Source: Neorhizobium sp. SHOUNA12A
GTDB taxonomy: Bacteria; Pseudomonadota; Alphaproteobacteria; Rhizobiales; Rhizobiaceae
Assembly (NCBI RefSeq): GCF_023006505.1
Contig: NZ_JALBGV010000005.1
Span: 62,001 to 126,000, forward strand
Reading direction: 5' to 3'
DNA length: 64,000 nucleotides
Numbering within the stretch: the first letter of the stretch is position 1; each line of letters opens with the position of its first letter. Under the pieces are notes generated by a model. That model was not told the origin of the DNA, did not search any database, and saw only the letters and a program-made list of their open reading frames with translations. Shown here one piece after another: positions 34,589 to 44,514 of the stretch. A program made the position numbers and the translations under genes.

Positions 34589-36322
34589 GTGGCTGTCAGG
34601 GCATCCATTTTTGACATCGTGAGTAGCTCGACTGGCGTTCTCGCCTTCGTCGACCGGATGGAAACGGCACGCTCGCGTATCGAGGAGCGTTTTCTCGATG
34701 GCGGCGCGGCGCTCCTGTCGATCCTCGATGTGCTGAACAAGCTGATCACCTCCCTCGACCAGTTGACCGGTTCGCTGGACGAAGGAACGGCAAACGCCAC
34801 GATGACCGAGCTGAAGAGCACGGTCGAGCGGCTGTCGCACCTGACCAGGCTCGAATCCGGACGCCAGGTTGGCTTCCAGGAAATCGCCTCCGCGGAAAGA
34901 AAACTGCGGCCTCAGATCGAGGACATGCAGGAAACGCTGCGCTATCTGCGCACCTTCGCCGTGACTGCCAAGATCACCGGGGCCGGTATTGCCGATTTTG
35001 CGGGCTTCGCGGAAGAGATTCTCGCAAAGATCCAGGAGGGATCACGCCAGGTCAACGATCTGGCCGGCAAGCTGAGCACCCTCGGTCATGGCCTAGGGCC
35101 AGTGATGATCAAGGGAAAGGCGATCCTGGCGAGCTACGACGAAACGGTGCCGCAAATCGTTTCCGGCCTCTCCAACGGCGCGGCTGAGATCGGCAAACAC
35201 CGCAAACTGCTCGTCGAGCGCGCAGCAAGGGTGCGTACCGTCGCAAGCGGCATCCAGTCGAAGCTCGCCTCGACGCTGTCGGCCATGCAGGTCGGCGATA
35301 TCACCCGCCAGCGTATTGAACACTGCCAGTCGAGCCTGCGCATCCTTTCGGATTATCTGGAAGCGCCTGGGGCCGCAAAACTAACCGGCGGCCAGCGCGA
35401 AAGCCTGTCTCTGATCATCCGCAAGCTCGTCTCGCTGCAGCTCAATCAATCGATCTCCGACTTTGAACGCGATACTGCAAAGATCGTCGCCATCGTCGCA
35501 AGCTTCCGGTCCGATCTGTCGCAGATCGAGGCCCTTCGTGCGGCGATGACCGATGCCGACAGCGGCAACAACAACAATGCGATCCGGCAACTTGAAACCG
35601 GTGTGGCCGCCGCTCGCGGCGCCGTGCGCGAAATCGAGGATGTCGCCCATCGCGCCGGCGAACTCAGCCGGGCGACCAGCGACACCGTCGGGGAACTTCT
35701 CGACGGCATCGGCACCGTCCAGATCGTGCGCACCGACATTCATTATATGGCACTCAATACCAACTTGCGCTGCAGCAAGATAGGCGAAGAGGGCAAGGCT
35801 ATAAATGTCGTGACCGCCGAACTGCGCAACTTTGCAGCAGCGCTCGACGGAACGGCTGAAAAGATCCTGACCGAACTCCAGACGCTGGAAATCGCCGCCA
35901 ACAAGCTGACCAGCGTGCATGGCGAAGAAGGTGAACAAAGCCTCGATCAGCGCCTCGAAAACGCGCTTGAGAATATCCGCTCCGTCGGCGACCGGATGGA
36001 TGCTCAGATGCTGGCGCTCGGCGATCAGAGCAGGACGGCCGTCGGCGAAATGGATATCGCGCTCGCCCGGTTGAACTTCAACGCCGAACTCGGCGAAGTG
36101 CTACGCGCCTGCGCAGACGAGATGGAACTCGATGAGGACGTCTTCGAAGCGCCGGGCCTTGAAGAGGCGCTTGTGGAAGTCGGTGGCCGTATTGCCCGTC
36201 TTTATACGATGGTGACCGAACGCGAATTGCATGCCGCGGTGCTCGGCACGGCGCCGCCGATGGTCGCCGCTGCTGCCGCCACCACCATGTCGGATGAAGA
36301 CATCGACGATGCCCTGTTCTGA
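34589..36322 (+). CDS. soluble, degenerate MCP-like chemotaxis protein
   Basis: 577 residues, nearly all predicted helix, with no signal peptide or membrane segment. A segment near residues 383-412, HYMALNTNLRCSKIGEEGKA, lines up with the MCP signalling tip ([19 protein letters not shown]) but has lost the AVEAARAG core; the flanks (VVTAELRNFA for [10 protein letters not shown]) keep the pattern. The long helical N-terminal half contains VGDITRQRIEHCQSSL, unlike known sensor domains. The GTG start has AGGTGAGG upstream. Divergent from the che operon, it could be a cytosolic receptor with altered kinase contact, or a competitor that titrates CheW. I found no methylation-site pattern. Confidence 0.75.
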   Translation: MAVRASIFDIVSSSTGVLAFVDRMETARSRIEERFLDGGAALLSILDVLNKLITSLDQLTGSLDEGTANATMTELKSTVERLSHLTRLESGRQVGFQEIASAERKLRPQIEDMQETLRYLRTFAVTAKITGAGIADFAGFAEEILAKIQEGSRQVNDLAGKLSTLGHGLGPVMIKGKAILASYDETVPQIVSGLSNGAAEIGKHRKLLVERAARVRTVASGIQSKLASTLSAMQVGDITRQRIEHCQSSLRILSDYLEAPGAAKLTGGQRESLSLIIRKLVSLQLNQSISDFERDTAKIVAIVASFRSDLSQIEALRAAMTDADSGNNNNAIRQLETGVAAARGAVREIEDVAHRAGELSRATSDTVGELLDGIGTVQIVRTDIHYMALNTNLRCSKIGEEGKAINVVTAELRNFAAALDGTAEKILTELQTLEIAANKLTSVHGEEGEQSLDQRLENALENIRSVGDRMDAQMLALGDQSRTAVGEMDIALARLNFNAELGEVLRACADEMELDEDVFEAPGLEEALVEVGGRIARLYTMVTERELHAAVLGTAPPMVAAAAATTMSDEDIDDALF

Positions 36323-36496
36323 TCGGCCGGCGCCTGCGCGGACCGGCGGGGGCTGCATTCAGCGGCTTGTCCTGTTAAGATAAAGCGAAGGCCGCGCCTT
36401 GACCTTTGGGTGCGCCTGGGTCATGTGACCGCCTTTGCTGACCGCAGCGCTTGGAATACGGGACGAACCCCGCAAGTGCTCTAGAAGAGAAACACA

Positions 36497-36904
36497 ATGA
36501 GCAAGCCAACATCCTCGGCGCCCTCCCAGCGCATGCTTCGCGTTGGCGAACAGGTCCGCGCCGCCATAACCCAGGTCCTGCAACGCGGCGAAGTGCGCGA
36601 CGACCTCATCGAAAAGACCGTGATCTCGGTGTCCGAAGTGCGCATGTCGACAGACCTTAAGGTCGCCACGGCCTACGTGACACCCCTCGGCCTGCCGGAT
36701 CATGCGGCAATCATCGAGGCGCTGAACCGCAACGCCAAATACATTCGCGGCCGCATCGGCGGTCAGCTCCGGCAGATGAAATACATGCCGGAAGTCCGCT
36801 TCCGCGACGATACCAGCTTCGACAACTACAAGAAGATCGATGAGCTGCTGCGCTCGCCGGAGGTCCAGCGGGATCTCGACGGCGGCAATGAAGACAAAGA
36901 ATAA
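36497..36904 (+). CDS. rbfA: 30S ribosome-binding factor RbfA
   Basis: 135-residue KH-type maturation factor for the 16S rRNA 5' end, needed in cold. Family features: [32 protein letters not shown], and the C-terminal [20 protein letters not shown] precedes the ATG. It begins the core run rbfA-truB-rpsO-pnp. The usual upstream gene infB is absent; the chemotaxis cluster lies there instead. Confidence 0.96.
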   Translation: MSKPTSSAPSQRMLRVGEQVRAAITQVLQRGEVRDDLIEKTVISVSEVRMSTDLKVATAYVTPLGLPDHAAIIEALNRNAKYIRGRIGGQLRQMKYMPEVRFRDDTSFDNYKKIDELLRSPEVQRDLDGGNEDKE

Positions 36905-36916
36905 TCAAGAGAACGC

Positions 36917-37846
36917 ATGTCAAAACCCCGCAAACCAAAGGGCCGCCCGATTTCCGGCTGGCTGATCCTCGACAAGCCGGTCGACTTCGGCTCCACCGAA
37001 GCCGTCTCCAAGATCAAGTGGCTGTTCAACGCCCAGAAGGCGGGACATGCCGGTACGCTCGATCCGCTCGCTTCCGGCATGCTGCCGATTGCGCTCGGCG
37101 ATGCGACCAAGACCGTGCCTTACGTTATGGACGGACGCAAGATTTATGAATTCGCCGTCAGCTGGGGCGAAGAGCGTTCGACCGACGACCTCGAAGGCGA
37201 AGTCACAGCCGCTTCGGATATGCGTCCCGACGAACAGTCCATCCGCGATCTGCTGCCGAAATACACCGGCACGATCAGCCAGATTCCGCCGCAGTTCTCG
37301 GCCATCAAGATCGCCGGCGAACGGGCCTATGACCTCGCTCGCGATGGCGAGACGGTCGATATCCCTTCCCGCGAAGTAGAGATCTTCCGGCTGACGCTGC
37401 TCGGCGTCACCGCGGACAAGGCGCATTTCGAGGTGGAATGCGGCAAGGGCACCTATGTGCGCGCGCTCGCCCGCGATTTCGGCCGCGATCTCGGTTGCTA
37501 TGGCCATATTTCCGAATTGCGTCGCACCTTCGTCGCGCCGTTCGCCGAGGAAAAGATGGTTCCGCTCGCCGATCTCGTGGCGCTTGAGGAGATCGAGGAC
37601 CGCGACGAACGCCTGGCGGCGCTCGATGAGTTCCTGATCGACACTGCCGAAGCGCTGTCCAGCCTGCCGCATCTGCCGGTCACCGACGATCAGGCGCACA
37701 GGCTGAAAATGGGCAACCCGGTCATTTTGCGCGGCCGCGATGCGCCGCTTGCGGAGGCCGAGGCCTATGCGACGGTGCGCGGCAAGCTGATCGCCATCGG
37801 CGAGATCGGCCAGGGCGAATTCCGGCCGAAGCGGGTGTTCGGCTGA
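36917..37846 (+). CDS. truB: tRNA pseudouridine-55 synthase TruB
   Basis: 309-residue enzyme that converts U55 of tRNAs to pseudouridine. The catalytic aspartate lies in [14 protein letters not shown]. The N-terminal [14 protein letters not shown] and the RNA-binding segment [14 protein letters not shown] are typical. A C-terminal PUA-like part ends FRPKRVFG. It starts 12 bases after rbfA, in the order seen in most alphaproteobacteria. The gap before rpsO (37847-37997) shows two copies of CTATAGGCA-like sequence but nothing I can name. Confidence 0.96.
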   Translation: MSKPRKPKGRPISGWLILDKPVDFGSTEAVSKIKWLFNAQKAGHAGTLDPLASGMLPIALGDATKTVPYVMDGRKIYEFAVSWGEERSTDDLEGEVTAASDMRPDEQSIRDLLPKYTGTISQIPPQFSAIKIAGERAYDLARDGETVDIPSREVEIFRLTLLGVTADKAHFEVECGKGTYVRALARDFGRDLGCYGHISELRRTFVAPFAEEKMVPLADLVALEEIEDRDERLAALDEFLIDTAEALSSLPHLPVTDDQAHRLKMGNPVILRGRDAPLAEAEAYATVRGKLIAIGEIGQGEFRPKRVFG

Positions 37847-37997
37847 TCGGCGGACGCCTCTTCCAATTGCAACGTGAATGGTCTATAGGCAGCGCCAGCA
37901 TCAGGAGCCTATAGGCATCCTACTGCATTCATGGCCGAAGCTGAACGACATCTCGGCTTCTGGCGTCTCGTTCTCCTCTTTACGAAAGGATCGTAAG

Positions 37998-38267
37998 ATG
38001 TCGATCACTGCCGAGCGCAAGACTGCGCTGATCAAGGAATATGCAACCGTCGAAGGCGACACCGGTTCTCCGGAAATTCAGGTCGCAATCCTGACGGAAC
38101 GCATCAACAACCTGACGGGTCACTTCAAGGATCACAAGAAGGACAACCACTCGCGTCGTGGCCTTCTGACCATGGTTTCCACCCGTCGCTCGCTTCTTGA
38201 TTATCTCAAGAAGAAGGACGAGGCCCGTTACAGCAAGATCATTGCTGCTCTGGGTATTCGCCGCTAA
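37998..38267 (+). CDS. rpsO: 30S ribosomal protein S15
   Basis: 89-residue S15 of standard length: [45 protein letters not shown], and the terminal [10 protein letters not shown]. It binds the 16S central domain and nucleates platform assembly. GAAAGGA lies before ATG 37998; a frame open back to 37878 is not used because S15 starts here in all relatives. A terminator follows the stop. Confidence 0.98.
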   Translation: MSITAERKTALIKEYATVEGDTGSPEIQVAILTERINNLTGHFKDHKKDNHSRRGLLTMVSTRRSLLDYLKKKDEARYSKIIAALGIRR

Positions 38268-38273
38268 AAATTT

Positions 38274-38310
38274 CCGGCGGGCGCTCTTGGGGTGCCTGCC
38301 GGTTCTTTAT
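38274..38310 (+). terminator. rho-independent terminator after rpsO
   Basis: CCGGCGGGCGC (38274-38284) pairs with GTGCCTGCCGG (38292-38302) over 11 positions with two G-U pairs and a 7-base loop; TTCTTTATT follows. It could be read through partly to feed pnp. Confidence 0.7.
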
Positions 38311-38440
38311 TCGGGCTAAGGTCCGATGAAATGTTTGCGCTACGCCCTAGTTCGCGTGGTGACTGCCCGCAGACCCGGATGGGCCGGATCTGCCAAACAA
38401 ACCGTTGACCTGTCATGGGGCAGGATTGCCGGATGCTTTC

Positions 38441-38465
38441 GGCCAAAGCCCTCGGGGCTTTAGCC
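38441..38465 (+). promoter_or_regulatory. stem-loop in the pnp leader
   Basis: AAAGCCC and GGGCTTT pair perfectly around TCG, extended by GGC/GCC past one mismatch. It is about 140 bases before the pnp start and lacks a T-run, so it is more like a processing or autoregulatory site than a terminator. Confidence 0.45.
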
Positions 38466-38601
38466 GCGGCTCCTTTCCAGGATGCCGGTGATGCAAAGCC
38501 TCCCGTTGTCTTGCCCATGATGTGTCACATTGATTGCGGTCGACTGTACGCTACGCCTGATATCGGCGATGCGTGTGCTCCCGCATTGAAGGACAAGACA
38601 T

Positions 38602-40734
38602 ATGTTCAATACTCATTCCGTCGAAATCGAATGGGCCGGCCGCCCGCTGAGGCTGGAAACGGGCAAGATCGCCCGCCAGGCTGACGGCGCGGTTCTCGCA
38701 ACCTACGGCGAGACCGTCGTTCTCGCGACCGTTGTTTCCGCCAAGGCTCCGAAGCCTGGCCAGGATTTCTTCCCGCTCACCGTCAACTACCAGGAAAAGA
38801 CCTATGCCGCCGGCAAGATCCCGGGCGGCTATTTCAAGCGCGAAGGTCGTCCGTCGGAAAAGGAAACGCTGGTTTCCCGCCTGATCGACCGTCCGATCCG
38901 CCCGCTCTTCCCGGAAGGCTACAAGAACGACACCCAGGTCGTCGTTACCGTCGTCCAGCACGACCTTGAGAACGATCCGGACGTCTTGTCGATGGTTGCG
39001 GCATCTGCTGCGCTGACGCTCTCCGGCGTTCCCTTCATGGGCCCGGTCGGCGGCGCCCGCGTTGGTTACATCAACGGCGAATACGTCCTGAACCCGCATC
39101 TCGACGAGATGGACGAGTCGGTTCTCGATCTCGTCGTCGCCGGTACGGGCGATGCCGTCCTGATGGTCGAATCCGAAGCCAAGGAACTCAACGAAGACAT
39201 CATGCTCGGCGCCGTCATGTTCGGCCACCGCGGTTTCCAGCCGGTCATCGACGCGATCATCAAGCTCGCTGAAGTCGCCGCCAAGGAACCCCGCGAGTTC
39301 GAACCGGAAGATCATTCCGCGCTCGAGGCCGAAATGCTCCAGCATTTCGAAGCCGAACTTCGCGAAGGCTACAAGATCACCCAGAAGGCCGACCGTTACG
39401 CAGCCGTCGACGCCGTCAAGGCGAAGGTGAAGGCCCACTTCTTCCCAGAGGGCGCCGAGCCGAAGTACAATGCCGAAGTCATCGGCGCCGTGTTCAAGCA
39501 CCTGCAGGCCAAGATCGTTCGCTGGAACATCCTCGACACCAAGAGCCGCATCGACGGCCGTGATCTCGAGACCGTCCGCCCGATCGTCTCTGAAGTTGGC
39601 ATCCTGCCGCGCACCCACGGTTCTGCCCTCTTCACCCGCGGCGAGACCCAGGCGATCGTTGTCGCCACGCTCGGCACCGGCGAAGACGAGCAGTACGTCG
39701 ACAGCCTGACCGGCATGTACAAGGAGCGCTTCCTGCTCCATTACAACTTCCCTCCCTACTCGGTTGGTGAAACCGGCCGCATGGGCTCCCCGGGCCGCCG
39801 CGAAATCGGCCATGGCAAGCTTGCATGGCGCGCCATTCGCCCGATGCTGCCGACTGTCGAGCAGTTCCCCTACACGCTGCGCGTCGTTTCCGAAATCACC
39901 GAGTCCAACGGCTCGTCTTCGATGGCGACCGTCTGCGGCACCTCGCTCGCACTGATGGACGCCGGCGTACCGCTGGCCAAGCCGGTTGCCGGCATCGCCA
40001 TGGGCCTCATCCTCGAAGGTGAGCGTTTCGCGGTTCTCTCCGACATCCTCGGCGACGAAGACCACCTCGGCGACATGGACTTCAAGGTAGCGGGTACCGC
40101 CGACGGCATCACCTCGCTGCAGATGGACATCAAGATCGCCGGTATCACCGAAGAGATCATGAAGGTCGCGCTCAATCAGGCACAGGGCGGTCGCAAGCAC
40201 ATCCTCGGCGAAATGGCCAATGCCATCACCGAGAGCCGCGGCCAGCTCGGCGAATTCGCACCGCGCATCGAAGTGATGAACATCCCGGTCGACAAGATCC
40301 GTGAAGTCATCGGTTCGGGCGGCAAGGTCATCCGCGAAATCGTCGAAAAGACCGGCGCCAAGATCAACATCGAGGACGACGGCACCGTCAAGATCGCTTC
40401 GTCTTCCGGCAAGGAAATCGAAGCCGCCCGCAAGTGGATCCACTCGATCGTTGCCGAGCCGGAAGTTGGCGCTATCTATGAAGGCACGGTCGTCAAGACC
40501 GCTGACTTCGGTGCTTTCGTAAACTTCTTCGGCGCCCGCGACGGCCTCGTGCACATCTCGCAGCTCGCTTCCGAGCGCGTTGCCAAGACCCAGGACGTCG
40601 TCAAGGAAGGCGACAAGGTCTGGGTCAAGCTGATGGGCTTCGACGAGCGCGGCAAGGTTCGCCTGTCGATGAAGGTCGTCGACCAGGCCACCGGCCAGGA
40701 AGTCAAGAAGGCTGAAGGCGAAGCCGCCGAATAA
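38602..40734 (+). CDS. pnp: polyribonucleotide nucleotidyltransferase (PNPase)
   Basis: 710-residue 3'-5' phosphorolytic exoribonuclease and degradosome component. Domains in order: first RNase PH-like domain (about 1-230), helical linker, second RNase PH-like domain (about 310-545, with [17 protein letters not shown]), KH domain ([11 protein letters not shown], about 567-577) and C-terminal S1 domain ([16 protein letters not shown]). Length and layout are standard. A long antisense frame over this gene is a shadow. A strong terminator follows at 40760. Confidence 0.98.
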   Translation: MFNTHSVEIEWAGRPLRLETGKIARQADGAVLATYGETVVLATVVSAKAPKPGQDFFPLTVNYQEKTYAAGKIPGGYFKREGRPSEKETLVSRLIDRPIRPLFPEGYKNDTQVVVTVVQHDLENDPDVLSMVAASAALTLSGVPFMGPVGGARVGYINGEYVLNPHLDEMDESVLDLVVAGTGDAVLMVESEAKELNEDIMLGAVMFGHRGFQPVIDAIIKLAEVAAKEPREFEPEDHSALEAEMLQHFEAELREGYKITQKADRYAAVDAVKAKVKAHFFPEGAEPKYNAEVIGAVFKHLQAKIVRWNILDTKSRIDGRDLETVRPIVSEVGILPRTHGSALFTRGETQAIVVATLGTGEDEQYVDSLTGMYKERFLLHYNFPPYSVGETGRMGSPGRREIGHGKLAWRAIRPMLPTVEQFPYTLRVVSEITESNGSSSMATVCGTSLALMDAGVPLAKPVAGIAMGLILEGERFAVLSDILGDEDHLGDMDFKVAGTADGITSLQMDIKIAGITEEIMKVALNQAQGGRKHILGEMANAITESRGQLGEFAPRIEVMNIPVDKIREVIGSGGKVIREIVEKTGAKINIEDDGTVKIASSSGKEIEAARKWIHSIVAEPEVGAIYEGTVVKTADFGAFVNFFGARDGLVHISQLASERVAKTQDVVKEGDKVWVKLMGFDERGKVRLSMKVVDQATGQEVKKAEGEAAE

Positions 40735-40759
40735 GGCCTTCGTCTTCCCGAGACATCGA

Positions 40760-40790
40760 GGCGCGGAAGCTCTTCCGCGCCTTTTGTTTA
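40760..40790 (+). terminator. rho-independent terminator after pnp
   Basis: GGCGCGGAAG (40760-40769) and CTTCCGCGCC (40772-40781) form a long GC-rich stem with a minimal loop, followed by TTTTGTTTAT. A textbook intrinsic terminator, 25 bases past the pnp stop. Confidence 0.9.
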
Positions 40791-40823
40791 TCTGCTTCAC
40801 GAGACGAACCCACGAGACTAGCC

Positions 40824-41831
40824 ATGAGCCGAGACGCCCTGAAAACCCTGTTCCACCCCTTCGACACCGAGGCTGTTCCGATGCCCGGCGAAGGCGAGCG
40901 CGTGCTCTTCCTGGGCGCCGAGGCGGGTAATGCCCTGCCCGAAGGGTTCGCGGCGGAGATCACGGCGGTGCAGCCGTTCCGGCCGCTGTTCCGGGCCCTG
41001 CGCGACGGCGCCTTTCCCGAGGCCGAGGGCGACGGTTACGACTTTGGGCTGGTGCTCTGCGGCAAACATCGCGGCGAGAACGAGAACCGTGTCGTCGAGG
41101 CTCTGGAGCGTGTCAGAACAGGCGGCGTCATCATCGTGGCCGGCGGTAAGGATGATGGCATCCAGCCGCTTCGCAACACGCTCCTGAAGCTTGGCATCGA
41201 ACTCGATTACACCCCGAAATATCACGGCGTCGCCATATGGTTCGCCAGGCCCGCCAATGCCGACGCAGCGATCAAGGCGCTGAAGAAGTCGACCGTGGTG
41301 ATCGACGCCCGGTTCGAGGCTGCACCCGGCATGTTCTCCCACGAGCGCGTGGATGCAGGCTCGGAACTGCTCGCAGGCCGCCTGCCGACCGATTTCGACG
41401 GCAACGCCGCCGACTTCGGCGCCGGCTGGGGTTATCTCTCGGTGATGCTGGCCGAAAAGTCGAAGCGTGTGAACCGCATCGATCTCTTCGAAGCCGATTA
41501 CCAGGCACTGGAATTCGCCAAGCGCAACATCGCGCGCAACTGCCCGGATCTCAATGCCCGTTTCTATTGGCAGGACCTCGGCGCCGAGCCGCCGAAGGAA
41601 AAATACGACCTCGTCATCATGAACCCGCCGTTCCACGAGACGCAGGCGACGGATCCGGAACTCGGCAAGACGATGATCCGCACTGCCGCTGCGGCACTCA
41701 AGAACGGCGGCCGCCTGATGCTGGTCGCCAATCGCGGCCTGACCTACGAGCCGGTCCTGGCCGAAGGTTTCCGCGAAAGCGGAGAGACTTGCCGCAACGC
41801 CCGCTTTAAGGTTCTATGGGCGAAGAAGTAG
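40824..41831 (+). CDS. class I methyltransferase, RsmC/RlmG-like (16S rRNA m2G)
   Basis: 335-residue protein with the two-domain build of RsmC: a degenerate N-terminal methyltransferase-like half and an active C-terminal MTS domain. The SAM motif is ADFGAGWGYLSVML (about residues 194-207), the acidic motif IDLFEAD, and the catalytic NPPFHE, the hallmark of guanine-N2 methylation. It probably methylates G1207 of 16S rRNA as E. coli RsmC does; RlmG-like action on 23S is the alternative. It lies alone after the pnp terminator. Confidence 0.88.
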   Translation: MSRDALKTLFHPFDTEAVPMPGEGERVLFLGAEAGNALPEGFAAEITAVQPFRPLFRALRDGAFPEAEGDGYDFGLVLCGKHRGENENRVVEALERVRTGGVIIVAGGKDDGIQPLRNTLLKLGIELDYTPKYHGVAIWFARPANADAAIKALKKSTVVIDARFEAAPGMFSHERVDAGSELLAGRLPTDFDGNAADFGAGWGYLSVMLAEKSKRVNRIDLFEADYQALEFAKRNIARNCPDLNARFYWQDLGAEPPKEKYDLVIMNPPFHETQATDPELGKTMIRTAAAALKNGGRLMLVANRGLTYEPVLAEGFRESGETCRNARFKVLWAKK

Positions 41832-41847
41832 CCTCGCAAGGACCGAT

Positions 41848-42429
41848 ATGCTCGATCGAGATCCGATTGTCATCGCTGACGCAGGGCCGTTGAACCGCCT
41901 CGCAGCGGCGGGGCTCCTCGATTGCATGCGGCTCACCAATCGCAGGATTGTCATCGTCGATCGGATCGAGGAGGAAGTCTGCAGTGATCTCTCCAAACCT
42001 TATGCGCCGGAGATCGAGGCCTGGATGACGTCCATGAACGGGGCGATCGAGCATGCAGAGACGTTGGAGGGCATCGCGATCGCGGCATTGCGCGATCGTG
42101 CGACAACGCCGGAAGCGCAGGACAAACTCAAGCGGGCATTGAGGAACAGCGGCGAACGCGCCATTCGCGAATACATCGAAGCAATGGACCCGCAGGATAC
42201 GGATGAGGCATTGGTCCTTTATGAGGACGGCGCCGTTCCGAATCTGATGGCAGCAGCAACGGTTCCGATGACGCTTTTGACGACCCGCGCCTTCGTCAGG
42301 GAAATCGAAGAGCGTGGCTACAATCTCGATGCCGTTCAGGCGCTTGAAGCCGTTCCATACAATCTGAAGCCGGCAATACGCACCGTTATCGATGCGAACA
42401 GCGGGCCTTCAGAAGGTTTCCCAAAATAG
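41848..42429 (+). CDS. PIN-like domain protein, no partner antitoxin seen
   Basis: 193 residues. The N-terminus IVIADAGPLNRLAAAGLLD matches the opening strand and first acidic residue of PIN ribonucleases; a second acidic cluster is MDPQDTDEALVLYEDG (about residues 111-126), and LTTRAFVREIEERG resembles the last helix. The middle helical stretch (EAWMTSMNGAIEHAETLEG) is less familiar. VapC toxins are normally 130-145 residues with an antitoxin just upstream, but here a methyltransferase gene lies 16 bases before and no small antitoxin is found. It may be a housekeeping-type or solitary PIN protein. Confidence 0.6.
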   Translation: MLDRDPIVIADAGPLNRLAAAGLLDCMRLTNRRIVIVDRIEEEVCSDLSKPYAPEIEAWMTSMNGAIEHAETLEGIAIAALRDRATTPEAQDKLKRALRNSGERAIREYIEAMDPQDTDEALVLYEDGAVPNLMAAATVPMTLLTTRAFVREIEERGYNLDAVQALEAVPYNLKPAIRTVIDANSGPSEGFPK

Positions 42430-42432
42430 CGC

Positions 42433-43239
42433 TTACTCCGAATCCGCGTTCCGCAGCCGGTCGAGGCTCGGCAGCGACGTGATGTTGTAGCCGGCGTCCA
42501 CATAGTGGATTTCCCCGGTGACGCCGCGGGAAAGGTCCGAGAGCAGGTAGAGGGCCGAGCCGCCGATATCCTCGATGGTGGCCGTGCGACGCAGGGGCGC
42601 GTTCTTCTGGTTCCAGGAATAGATCGCGCGCGCGTCGGAAATGCCCGCACCCGCAAGCGTGCGCACGGGGCCTGCGGAGATTGCGTTGACGCGGATGTCG
42701 CGTGGGCCGTAATCGGCGGCGAGATAGCGCACCGAGCTTTCCAGCGCCGCCTTTGCAACGCCCATGACGTTGTAGTTCGGGATGACCCGCATCGAACCGC
42801 CATAGGTGAGCGTCAGGATCGTTCCGCCGTCGATCATCAGGTCCGCCGCCCGTTTGGAAATCTCGGTGAAGGAGAAGCAGGAAATCACCATGGTGCGGCT
42901 GAAATTCTCGCGCGTCGTGTCGGCGTAGAGGCCTTTCAGCTCGTTCTTGTCGGAAAAGCCGATGGCATGCACCAAGAAGTCCAGCTTGCCCCAGCGTTCC
43001 TTGATCGCCGCGAAGGTCGCGTCCACCGAGGCGATATCCTCGACATCGCAAGGCACCACGAAATCGGAATTGAGTTCGGCTGCGAGCGGCTTGACCCGCT
43101 TGCCGAGCGCTTCGCCCTGAAAGGTGAAGGCGAGTTCGGCGCCTTGCGCTGCGACGGCTTTCGAAATCCCCCAGGCGATGGAGTGATTATTAGCGACCCC
43201 CATGATCAGGCCGCGTTTCCCCTGCATGATTCCGGTCAT
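42433..43239 (-). CDS. fabI: enoyl-[acyl-carrier-protein] reductase FabI
   Basis: 268-residue NADH-dependent reductase that completes each fatty-acid elongation cycle. The atypical cofactor motif is GVANNHSIAWGI, and the catalytic pair is the Tyr-x6-Lys in YNVMGVAK. Start ATG 43239 was chosen by alignment to the usual MTGIMQGKRGLIMG beginning; the frame runs further back only into fabB. It is last in the leftward operon fabA-fabB-fabI, 4 bases after the fabB stop. It is the target of triclosan and isoniazid-like inhibitors in other bacteria. Confidence 0.96.
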   Translation of the reverse strand: MTGIMQGKRGLIMGVANNHSIAWGISKAVAAQGAELAFTFQGEALGKRVKPLAAELNSDFVVPCDVEDIASVDATFAAIKERWGKLDFLVHAIGFSDKNELKGLYADTTRENFSRTMVISCFSFTEISKRAADLMIDGGTILTLTYGGSMRVIPNYNVMGVAKAALESSVRYLAADYGPRDIRVNAISAGPVRTLAGAGISDARAIYSWNQKNAPLRRTATIEDIGGSALYLLSDLSRGVTGEIHYVDAGYNITSLPSLDRLRNADSE

Positions 43240-43243
43240 GGAT

Positions 43244-44467
43244 TTACCCGTTAAAGCGCTGGAAGACGAGCGTGGCGTTGGTGCCGCCGAACCCGAAGGA
43301 ATTGGAAAGAACCGTATCGATCTTGGCGTCGTCGATCCGCTTGCGGACGATCGGCACACCTTCGAATTCCGGGTCCAGGTTCTCGATATGGGCGCTTTCG
43401 CCGATGAAGCGTTCCTGCATCATCAAAAGGCCGTAGATCGATTCCTGCACGCCGGCGCCGCCAAGCGAATGGCCGGTCAGCGACTTGGTCGACTGGATAT
43501 GCGGGATCTTGTCACCGAAGACCTGGCGGATTGCGCCGATCTCCTTGCTGTCCCCGACCGGCGTCGAGGTGCCGTGGGTGTTGATGTAGTCGATATCGCC
43601 TTTCACGGTCGCCAGCGCCTGGCGCATGCATCGCATCGCGCCTTCGCCCGAGGGGGCGACCATGTCGTAGCCATCCGACGTCGCGCCGTAGCCGACGATT
43701 TCCGCATAGATCTTGGCGCCGCGGGCCTTGGCATGCTCGAGTTCTTCGAGAACCAGCACGCCGGCGCCGCCGGCGATGACGAAACCGTCGCGGTCGACGT
43801 CATAGGCGCGGGAGGCCTTGTCGGGATTGTTGTTGTACTTGGTGGACATGGCGCCCATGGCGTCGAACAGGTTCGACATCGTCCAGTCGAGGTCCTCGTG
43901 GCCACCGGCGAACATCACGTCCTGCTTGCCCCACTGGATCATCTCCGCAGCGTTGCCGATGCAGTGCGCGGATGTCGAGCAGGCGGACGAGATCGAATAA
44001 TTGACGCCGTGGATCTTGAACCAGGTGGCGAGTGTCGCGGATGCCGTGGAGGACATCGCCTTCGGCACGGCAAACGGACCGATCCGCTTCGGGCTGTTGT
44101 TCTTGAGCGTGATCTCGGCGGCTTCGATCAGCGTGCGGGTGGACGGGCCGCCGGAGCCCATGATGATGCCGGTGCGCTCGTTCTCGCCGATATCCTTGTC
44201 TTCTAGACCGGAATCGGCGATCGCCTGTTTCATGGCGACATGGTTCCAGGCGCCGCCCTGGGAAAGGAAGCGCATCGCGCGGCGGTCGACGAGATCGGTC
44301 GGGTCGAGCGTCGGCTTGCCCCAGACCTGGCACTTGAAGCCGTGCTCGGCGAAATCGGGAGAGAAGGAAATGCCGGACTTTGCCTGACGCAAGGATTCGG
44401 TGACTTCGGCGGCATCGCTCCCGATCGAGGATACGATACCGAGACCCGTTACAACTACCCGTCTCAT
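43244..44467 (-). CDS. fabB: 3-oxoacyl-ACP synthase I FabB
   Basis: 407-residue condensing enzyme for unsaturated fatty-acid elongation. The Cys-His-His triad is in [19 protein letters not shown] and TGHSLGGAG. The N-terminus [16 protein letters not shown] is typical. It works with FabA: FabA isomerises trans-2- to cis-3-decenoyl-ACP and FabB elongates it. The gene lies 47 bases after fabA in the same transcript. Confidence 0.96.
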   Translation of the reverse strand: MRRVVVTGLGIVSSIGSDAAEVTESLRQAKSGISFSPDFAEHGFKCQVWGKPTLDPTDLVDRRAMRFLSQGGAWNHVAMKQAIADSGLEDKDIGENERTGIIMGSGGPSTRTLIEAAEITLKNNSPKRIGPFAVPKAMSSTASATLATWFKIHGVNYSISSACSTSAHCIGNAAEMIQWGKQDVMFAGGHEDLDWTMSNLFDAMGAMSTKYNNNPDKASRAYDVDRDGFVIAGGAGVLVLEELEHAKARGAKIYAEIVGYGATSDGYDMVAPSGEGAMRCMRQALATVKGDIDYINTHGTSTPVGDSKEIGAIRQVFGDKIPHIQSTKSLTGHSLGGAGVQESIYGLLMMQERFIGESAHIENLDPEFEGVPIVRKRIDDAKIDTVLSNSFGFGGTNATLVFQRFNG

Positions 44468-44514
44468 CTCATCAAAACCTTTTCTGCTTGTTCTGCTTTG
44501 GCCGCCACGCAGGA

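Larger units (their letters stand above)
38268..38601. other. 334-base rpsO-pnp intergenic region
   Basis: No gene. It holds the rpsO terminator-like hairpin (38274-38310) and a second stem-loop (38441-38465) in the expected pnp leader. In bacteria the pnp leader is often folded and cleaved by RNase III for autocontrol; the second hairpin is a candidate for that. Weak codon-like stretches here are not supported by ribosome sites. Confidence 0.7.

Noticed and set aside
36419..36430. GGTCA-TG-TGACC palindrome before rbfA
   Set aside because: Short, isolated, and no regulator or second copy to support it.
37878..37997. N-terminal extension of S15
   Set aside because: S15 length and the GAAAGGA site place the start at 37998.
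38551..40800. 749-codon open frame antisense to pnp
   Set aside because: High-GC shadow of a strongly conserved gene; its translation has no recognisable domain and no ribosome site.
41832..42429. VapBC toxin-antitoxin pair
   Set aside because: No small antitoxin frame with a ribosome site precedes or follows the PIN-like gene.
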